Assembly (NCBI GenBank): GCA_002305445.1 | Contig: DBRA01000004.1 | Span: 1 to 17,451, forward strand | Length of the DNA: 17,451 nt | From: Clostridiales bacterium UBA1380 | GTDB taxonomy: Bacteria; Bacillota; Clostridia; Oscillospirales; CAG-272 | Direction: 5' to 3' | Shown: positions 13,152-17,451 of the stretch, piece by piece | Layout of the letters: each line of letters opens with the position of its first letter | How positions within the stretch are numbered: position 1 is the stretch's first letter | Made by a program: the position numbers and the translations under genes | The notes under the pieces: model-generated | What the model saw: only the letters and a program-made list of their open reading frames with translations | Told to the model about the DNA's origin: nothing | Database searches by the model: none

Positions 13152-15248
13152 ATGGATAAGGTTGCAGATTATTTCGGATGCATGGTTTTCGACGACAGGG
13201 TTATGAAAGCCAGCCTTCCGGGGGACGTTTACGCTACGCTTAAGAAAACGATCGACGAGGGCGCGCAGCTCGATTTGTCTGTTGCGAACGCCGTCGCCAA
13301 CGCTATGAAAAACTGGGCCATCGCGCGCGGAGCGACTCACTTCACGCACTGGTTCCAGCCCCTGACCGGCATCACGGCCGAAAAGCACGACAGCTTCATC
13401 TCGCCCTCGTCAGACGGCGGCGTCATCATGGAGTTCTCGGGGAAGGAGCTCATCAAGGGCGAGCCGGACGCGTCTTCGTTCCCGTCCGGCGGTCTGCGCG
13501 CGACGTTCGAAGCGCGCGGCTACACGGCATGGGACCCGACATCGTACGCGTTTATTAAGGGCAAGACTCTGTACATACCGACGGCGTTCTGTTCGTTCGG
13601 CGGCGAAGCGCTCGATAAGAAAACGCCGCTCCTGCGCTCGATGGAGGCGCTTAACCGCCAGGCGCTGCGCATACTCCGCCTGTTCGGCAACAATGACGTC
13701 AAGTGCGTCCGCACGTCGGTCGGCCCCGAGCAGGAATACTTCCTCATCGACAAGGAGATGTACGAGCAGCGTAAGGACCTGATATACACAGGCCGCACGC
13801 TGTTCGGTGCGAAGCCCCCGAAGGGACAGGAGCTTGAAGATCACTATTTCGGAGCCATCAAGCCGCGCGTCGCGGCGTATATGCAGGAGCTGAACGAGGA
13901 GCTCTGGAAGCTCGGCGTGCTCGCGAAGACGGAGCACAACGAAGTTGCGCCGGCGCAGCACGAGCTCGCCCCGATCTACTCCACGACGAACGTCGCCGCC
14001 GACCACAACCAGCTTACGATGGAAGTCATGCAGAAGCTGGCGCTCAAGCACGGCCTCGTCTGCCTGCTTCACGAGAAGCCGTTCGCCGGCGTCAACGGCT
14101 CAGGCAAGCACAACAACTGGTCGATGGGGACCGACACCGGCGTGAACCTGCTCTCGCCCGGCGAGACGCCGCACGAAAACGCGCAGTTCCTGCTCTTCCT
14201 CTGCGCCGTGGTCAAAGCGGTCGACGATTATCAGGATCTGCTCCGCCTCTCGGTCGCGACCGCGGGCAACGACCACCGTCTCGGCGCGAACGAAGCGCCG
14301 CCCGCCGTCGTATCGATTTTCTTGGGCGACGAACTGACCGCCATACTGGACGCCATCGAAAAAGACACTCCCTACAACGGCGGTGAAAAGAAGACGATGA
14401 AGCTCGGCGTCGACGTTCTACCGCACTTCCCGCGCGACATGACGGACCGCAACAGAACCTCGCCGTTCGCATTCACCGGCAACAAGTTCGAGTTCCGCAT
14501 GCTCGGCTCGTCGAACAGCATTTCCTGCGCGAACATAATGCTGAACTCCGCCGTCGCCGAATCGCTGAAAATATACGCCGACAGGCTGGAGGGCGCGGAC
14601 GACTTCAACGCCGCTCTGCACGACCTTATAAAGGAAACCGTAAAGCAGCACAAGCGCATCCTGTTCAACGGAAACGGATACGACGACAGCTGGATTAAGG
14701 AGGCGACCGAAAAGCGCGGGCTGCTCAACTACCGCACGACGCCCGACTGCATGCCGCATCTGCTCGACGCGAAGAACGTGCGCATGCTCACCTCTCACGG
14801 CGTGTACACCGAATCCGAGCTCGCGTCGCGCTGCGAGATCATGCTTGAGAACTACTGCAAGACGGTCATCATCGAAGCGAACACGATGATCGACATGGCG
14901 AGAAAGGAGATACTGCCCGCCGTGGAGGCGTACGCTTCGTCCGTGGCATCGGCCGCGGCGGCGAAGAAGGCTCTCGATCCGGACATCTCCTGCGGCTATG
15001 AAAAATCCCTTGTATCGAAGCTGTCGCTTCTCACATCACAGATCGCGGAAAAAACGGACGAACTGAGCGCCGCCGTGCTAAACCTGTCCGACTGCGAGGA
15101 TACGAAGCAGGAGGCGTACGCGATACGCGACACCGTGCTGCCCAAGATGAGCGAGCTCCGCGCCGTCGCCGACGAAGCGGAAACGATAACGGCCGACAGC
15201 TTCTGGCCGTTCCCGACGTACGGGAAGCTGCTGTTCGGCGTTAAATAA
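13152..15248 (+). CDS. glnN: Glutamine synthetase type III
   Basis: Makes glutamine from glutamate, ammonia and ATP; 698 residues, the size of the large GSIII enzymes of Bacteroides, cyanobacteria and Clostridia, unlike the short GSI nearby. Recognisable segments: FTHWFQPLTG and EKHDSF (64-82), GGLRATFEARGYTAWDPTS (113-131), metal-binding GPEQEYFLID (191-200), EHNEVAPAQHE (261-271), the GSIII signature NGSGKHNNWSMGT (315-327), then ATAGNDHRLGANEAPP and FRMLGSSNS. A long C-terminal helical extension follows, as in the family. ATG 13152 is chosen over the open frame further left: it begins MDKVADYFG like relatives, has AAAGGGG eight bases upstream, and lies after the leader terminator. Expression is likely set by that leader. 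Confidence 0.97.
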   Translation: MDKVADYFGCMVFDDRVMKASLPGDVYATLKKTIDEGAQLDLSVANAVANAMKNWAIARGATHFTHWFQPLTGITAEKHDSFISPSSDGGVIMEFSGKELIKGEPDASSFPSGGLRATFEARGYTAWDPTSYAFIKGKTLYIPTAFCSFGGEALDKKTPLLRSMEALNRQALRILRLFGNNDVKCVRTSVGPEQEYFLIDKEMYEQRKDLIYTGRTLFGAKPPKGQELEDHYFGAIKPRVAAYMQELNEELWKLGVLAKTEHNEVAPAQHELAPIYSTTNVAADHNQLTMEVMQKLALKHGLVCLLHEKPFAGVNGSGKHNNWSMGTDTGVNLLSPGETPHENAQFLLFLCAVVKAVDDYQDLLRLSVATAGNDHRLGANEAPPAVVSIFLGDELTAILDAIEKDTPYNGGEKKTMKLGVDVLPHFPRDMTDRNRTSPFAFTGNKFEFRMLGSSNSISCANIMLNSAVAESLKIYADRLEGADDFNAALHDLIKETVKQHKRILFNGNGYDDSWIKEATEKRGLLNYRTTPDCMPHLLDAKNVRMLTSHGVYTESELASRCEIMLENYCKTVIIEANTMIDMARKEILPAVEAYASSVASAAAAKKALDPDISCGYEKSLVSKLSLLTSQIAEKTDELSAAVLNLSDCEDTKQEAYAIRDTVLPKMSELRAVADEAETITADSFWPFPTYGKLLFGVK

Positions 15249-15301
15249 CCGCCGGGGCATTAGTCAGGCAAGCACTCTCAAGGTTCTTGTCAGCGCGTGC
15301 C
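15249..15301 (+). other. Short non-coding spacer after glnN, with an imperfect hairpin
   Basis: GGCAAGC (15267-15273) and GCGTGCC (15295-15301) pair with one mismatch around an inner CAAG/CTTG stem (15279-15289). No T-tract follows, so it is not a convincing terminator for glnN. I see no start codon, promoter or other gene here before the PII remnant begins. Confidence 0.4.
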
Positions 15302-15622
15302 CGTGTTATTCATAAAAGCGCGATTCGCCCCGTGCGAAGCCGGCTTTTCGAGAGTATGAAACACAGGCAGCGTATTATGACGGACAGCAAAAGGCAAAAC
15401 CGGATATCACCGCGGAGCTGACGTTAGTCAGATCTGCCGCCGAATGTTCGGACAGACATCGTGGTCAGCCGTGTTCCCGCGCGAAGCGTGTTCGAAACCG
15501 CTGAAGGCGTTCTGTACACCGGGCATATCGGCGACGGCTGAATATTTCTATTTGATGCGGAGGACGTCGCTTGGGTTCGCACCGGCGAAGAAAGCTGCGA
15601 CGCGCTTCAGAATGTGGAGTTA
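15302..15622 (+). pseudogene. glnB: Decayed PII nitrogen-regulatory protein gene (glnB/glnK family)
   Basis: Fragments of a PII protein lie in order across three frames. In one frame SAIRP (15317-15331) recalls the N-terminal AIIRP. In a second, EAGFS (15336-15350) is the usual end of helix 1, followed by stops at 15357 and 15378. A third gives GQQKAKPDITAELTLV (to about 15429), like the T-loop and following strand. A fourth segment, in the same frame as the first, runs gapless: DLPPNVRTDIVV (15431-15466), ETAEGVLYTGHIGDG (to 15538), an in-frame TGA at 15539 where Lys belongs, then IFLFDAEDVAWVRTGEES and CDALQ (15545-15613). The C-terminal PII signature TGxIGDGxIF...RTGE is unmistakable. Intact PII (about 112 residues) senses 2-oxoglutarate, ATP/ADP and nitrogen status; this copy cannot make it. 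Several separate lesions argue against one sequencing error. The match is by eye. Confidence 0.85.
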
Positions 15623-15629
15623 AATACAT

Positions 15630-17210
15630 ATGTGTTCTATTATGGGTTACTGCACCGCGAAAATTACAGTCGAGAAGTTCAGGGAGGGTTTTGACAAAAC
15701 CCTCTCGCGCGGTCCTGACGATACGAAAATTGTCGATACCGGCATAGGCCTTCTGGGCTTTCACCGGCTGTCGATCATGGGGCTTCATCCGGAAGGAATG
15801 CAGCCCTTTTGCCTTGATAAGAATTATGTCGTGTGCAACGGCGAAATCTACGGGTTCGACAAGTTTAAGAGTGAGCTTTCGGCGAAGTACGCGTTTAAAA
15901 GCGAATCCGACTGCGAGATCATACTGCCGCTCTATAAAGAGTACGGGCTCGATATGTTCGGCATGCTCGACTCGGAGTTTGCGATGATCATATACGACGG
16001 CGAAACCGGCGAATACATCGCCGCGCGTGACCCCATCGGCATCCGGCCGCTCTATTACGGATACGACGGAGACGGCGCGATTGTTTTCGCGAGCGAGCCG
16101 CAGAACATCGTCCCGTATTCGGACCGTATAATGCCCTTCCCCCCGGGTCATTACTATTACAAAGGCAGATTTATACAGTACCGCGACATCACGGCCGTCG
16201 ACGCCGTCTGCCGCGACGACATGGACACGGTGTGCAAAAACATTCACGACAAGCTGACAGCGGGTGTTAAAAAGCGCCTCGTATCCGACGCGAAGGTCGG
16301 GTTCCTGCTCTCCGGAGGGCTTGACTCGTCGCTTGTGTGCTCTATCGCAGCGAGAAACAGCGCCGAGCCGATACGCACGTTCGCGATCGGCATGAGCGGC
16401 GACGCGATCGACCTCAAATACGCGCGCCAGGTCGCGGACTATATCGGCAGCGCGCACACCGAGGTCATCATCACGAAGGACGACGTCCTCGGCGCTCTCG
16501 AAAAAACCGTACAGATTCTCGGCACGTTCGACATCACGACCGTCCGCGCGAGCATCGGCATGTACCTTGTCTGTAAATACATCCACGAGCACACCGACAT
16601 CAGGGTCATTCTGACGGGCGAGATATCCGACGAACTTTTCGGGTATAAGTACACCGACTTCGCGCCCGATGCGGAGGCGTTTCAGAAGGAATCCGAAAAG
16701 CGCGTGCGCGAGCTGCACATGTACGACGTGCTCAGAGCCGACCGCTGCATCTCAGCTAACTCGCTCGAGGCGCGCGTTCCGTTCGGCGACCTTGATTTCG
16801 TCAAGTATGTCATGGCGATCGACCCGGAGATGAAGCTGAACAAGTACAGCAAGGGCAAATATCTGCTGCGGCACGCATTCGAGCACGGCGATTATCTGCC
16901 GCCGGAGATATTGTGGCGCGAAAAAGCCGCGTTTTCGGACGCAGTGGGCCACTCGATGGTCGATTATCTGAAGGAATACGCGGAAAATATGTATACAGAC
17001 GAGCAGTTTAAAAAGCTGTGCGGCAAATACACGCACGCCGCGCCGTTTACGAAGGAATCGCTTTTATACCGCGAGCTGTTCGAGCAGTATTACAGGGGCC
17101 AGGCTGAGATGATAGCCGACTTCTGGATGCCGAACAAGTCGTGGGAAGGCTGCAACGTCGACGACCCCTCCGCGAGAGTGCTGTCAAACTACGGAGAGAG
17201 CGGCAAATAA
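15630..17210 (+). CDS. asnB: Asparagine synthase (glutamine-hydrolysing)
   Basis: Converts aspartate to asparagine using glutamine amide nitrogen and ATP. 526 residues. The N-terminal class II amidotransferase domain begins MCSIMGYC, so removal of Met exposes the catalytic cysteine (C2); FHRLSIMG (44-51) and CNGEIYGF (69-76) line the glutamine site, and RDPIGIRPLYYG (133-144) is typical. The C-terminal synthetase domain has the ATP-pyrophosphatase loop SGGLDSS (228-234), and later LTGEISDELFGYKY and SLEARVPF. The start is fixed by the need for Cys at position 2; GGAG at 15616-15619 serves as Shine-Dalgarno. I find no clear promoter between the PII remnant and the gene, and no strong glnN terminator, so read-through from glnN is possible. 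Confidence 0.96.
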   Translation: MCSIMGYCTAKITVEKFREGFDKTLSRGPDDTKIVDTGIGLLGFHRLSIMGLHPEGMQPFCLDKNYVVCNGEIYGFDKFKSELSAKYAFKSESDCEIILPLYKEYGLDMFGMLDSEFAMIIYDGETGEYIAARDPIGIRPLYYGYDGDGAIVFASEPQNIVPYSDRIMPFPPGHYYYKGRFIQYRDITAVDAVCRDDMDTVCKNIHDKLTAGVKKRLVSDAKVGFLLSGGLDSSLVCSIAARNSAEPIRTFAIGMSGDAIDLKYARQVADYIGSAHTEVIITKDDVLGALEKTVQILGTFDITTVRASIGMYLVCKYIHEHTDIRVILTGEISDELFGYKYTDFAPDAEAFQKESEKRVRELHMYDVLRADRCISANSLEARVPFGDLDFVKYVMAIDPEMKLNKYSKGKYLLRHAFEHGDYLPPEILWREKAAFSDAVGHSMVDYLKEYAENMYTDEQFKKLCGKYTHAAPFTKESLLYRELFEQYYRGQAEMIADFWMPNKSWEGCNVDDPSARVLSNYGESGK

Positions 17211-17257
17211 GTACGATAAGCGTTTGAACGTGTTGAATTTATAGAGGTGGGTTTTTA

Positions 17258-17451
17258 ATGACCAAGTATATTTTCGTGACCGGCGGCGTCGTTTCGGGGC
17301 TCGGCAAAGGCATCACCGCCGCGTCGCTCGGCAGACTGCTCAAATCGCGCGGTATAAAGGTCGCGGCTCAGAAGCTCGATCCGTATATCAATGTCGACCC
17401 GGGCACAATGAGCCCGTATCAGCACGGCGAGGTCTACGTCACCGAGGACGG
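17258..17451 (+). CDS. pyrG: CTP synthase, N-terminal part (cut by window end)
   Basis: Makes CTP from UTP, ATP and glutamine. Only the first 64 codons are in the window. They begin MTKYIFVTGGVVSGLGKG, the synthetase P-loop characteristic of PyrG, followed by QKLDPYINVDPGTMSP and HGEVYVTED, which bind UTP/ATP and magnesium. ATG 17258 has GAGGTGG about eight bases upstream. It lies 47 bases after asnB on the same strand, so co-transcription is possible; no good promoter is visible in the gap. The glutaminase domain is outside the window. Confidence 0.96.
   Translation, partial: MTKYIFVTGGVVSGLGKGITAASLGRLLKSRGIKVAAQKLDPYINVDPGTMSPYQHGEVYVTED

Noticed and set aside
15465..16718. Antisense open frame of 417 codons over asnB and the PII remnant
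   Set aside because: Mirror of a conserved enzyme gene, with no domain pattern and no Shine-Dalgarno support. It spans both a pseudogene and a real gene, which a true gene would not be expected to do.
1..17451. CRISPR array, insertion sequence, prophage or anti-phage system
   Set aside because: No regularly spaced repeats, transposase, integrase or terminal inverted repeats were seen; apart from the pseudogene, gene content is core metabolism and regulation.

Overview
The window looks like chromosomal DNA from a fairly GC-rich member of the Clostridia, probably an uncultured gut or rumen type. The order cannot be fixed from sequence alone. Evidence for this: near-perfect sigma-A promoters, strong Shine-Dalgarno sites, a four-gene ferredoxin-linked 'archaeal-type' split glutamate synthase, a glutamine synthetase I followed by an ANTAR antiterminator (the order known from the glnA-nitR region of Clostridium saccharobutylicum), and a type III glutamine synthetase.

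Layout: the left end holds the 5' part of a tRNA-Arg(CCU) gene on the minus strand, divergent from a plus-strand run: htpG, a degenerate prephenate-dehydratase/ACT-like protein, an alpha-phosphoglucomutase and an AraC regulator (310-5841). This run meets a long minus-strand operon at a shared terminator near 5890. Read in its own direction, the minus operon starts at about 12867 and encodes the GOGAT amidotransferase (GltB1), the FMN synthase core (GltB2), a polyferredoxin subunit, an FAD/NAD(P) oxidoreductase, the GXGXG domain (GltB3), glutamine synthetase I and an ANTAR regulator. Divergent from it, glnN (type III glutamine synthetase) runs right, followed by a decayed PII gene, asnB (asparagine synthase) and the start of pyrG (CTP synthase).

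How it works together: two glutamine synthetases make glutamine, the split GOGAT turns glutamine plus 2-oxoglutarate into glutamate, and asnB and pyrG consume glutamine amide nitrogen. The window is therefore a glutamine supply-and-demand locus.

The most interesting signals are regulatory. The divergent glnN and GOGAT promoters are both perfect TTGACA-N17-TATAAT. Both transcripts begin, at the same distance from the -10 box, with the same motif (GTGA[AG]GCAAAGACGT), and both leaders run straight into strong intrinsic terminators before the first start codon. The glnN leader has two tandem hairpins built from an 18-bp direct repeat whose arms can also pair with each other. The operon's own ANTAR protein, whose receiver domain lacks the phospho-acceptor aspartate, is the obvious candidate to control these terminators. 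The 381-bp stretch between glnN and asnB looks empty but holds the remains of a PII (GlnB/GlnK) gene broken by frameshifts and stops.
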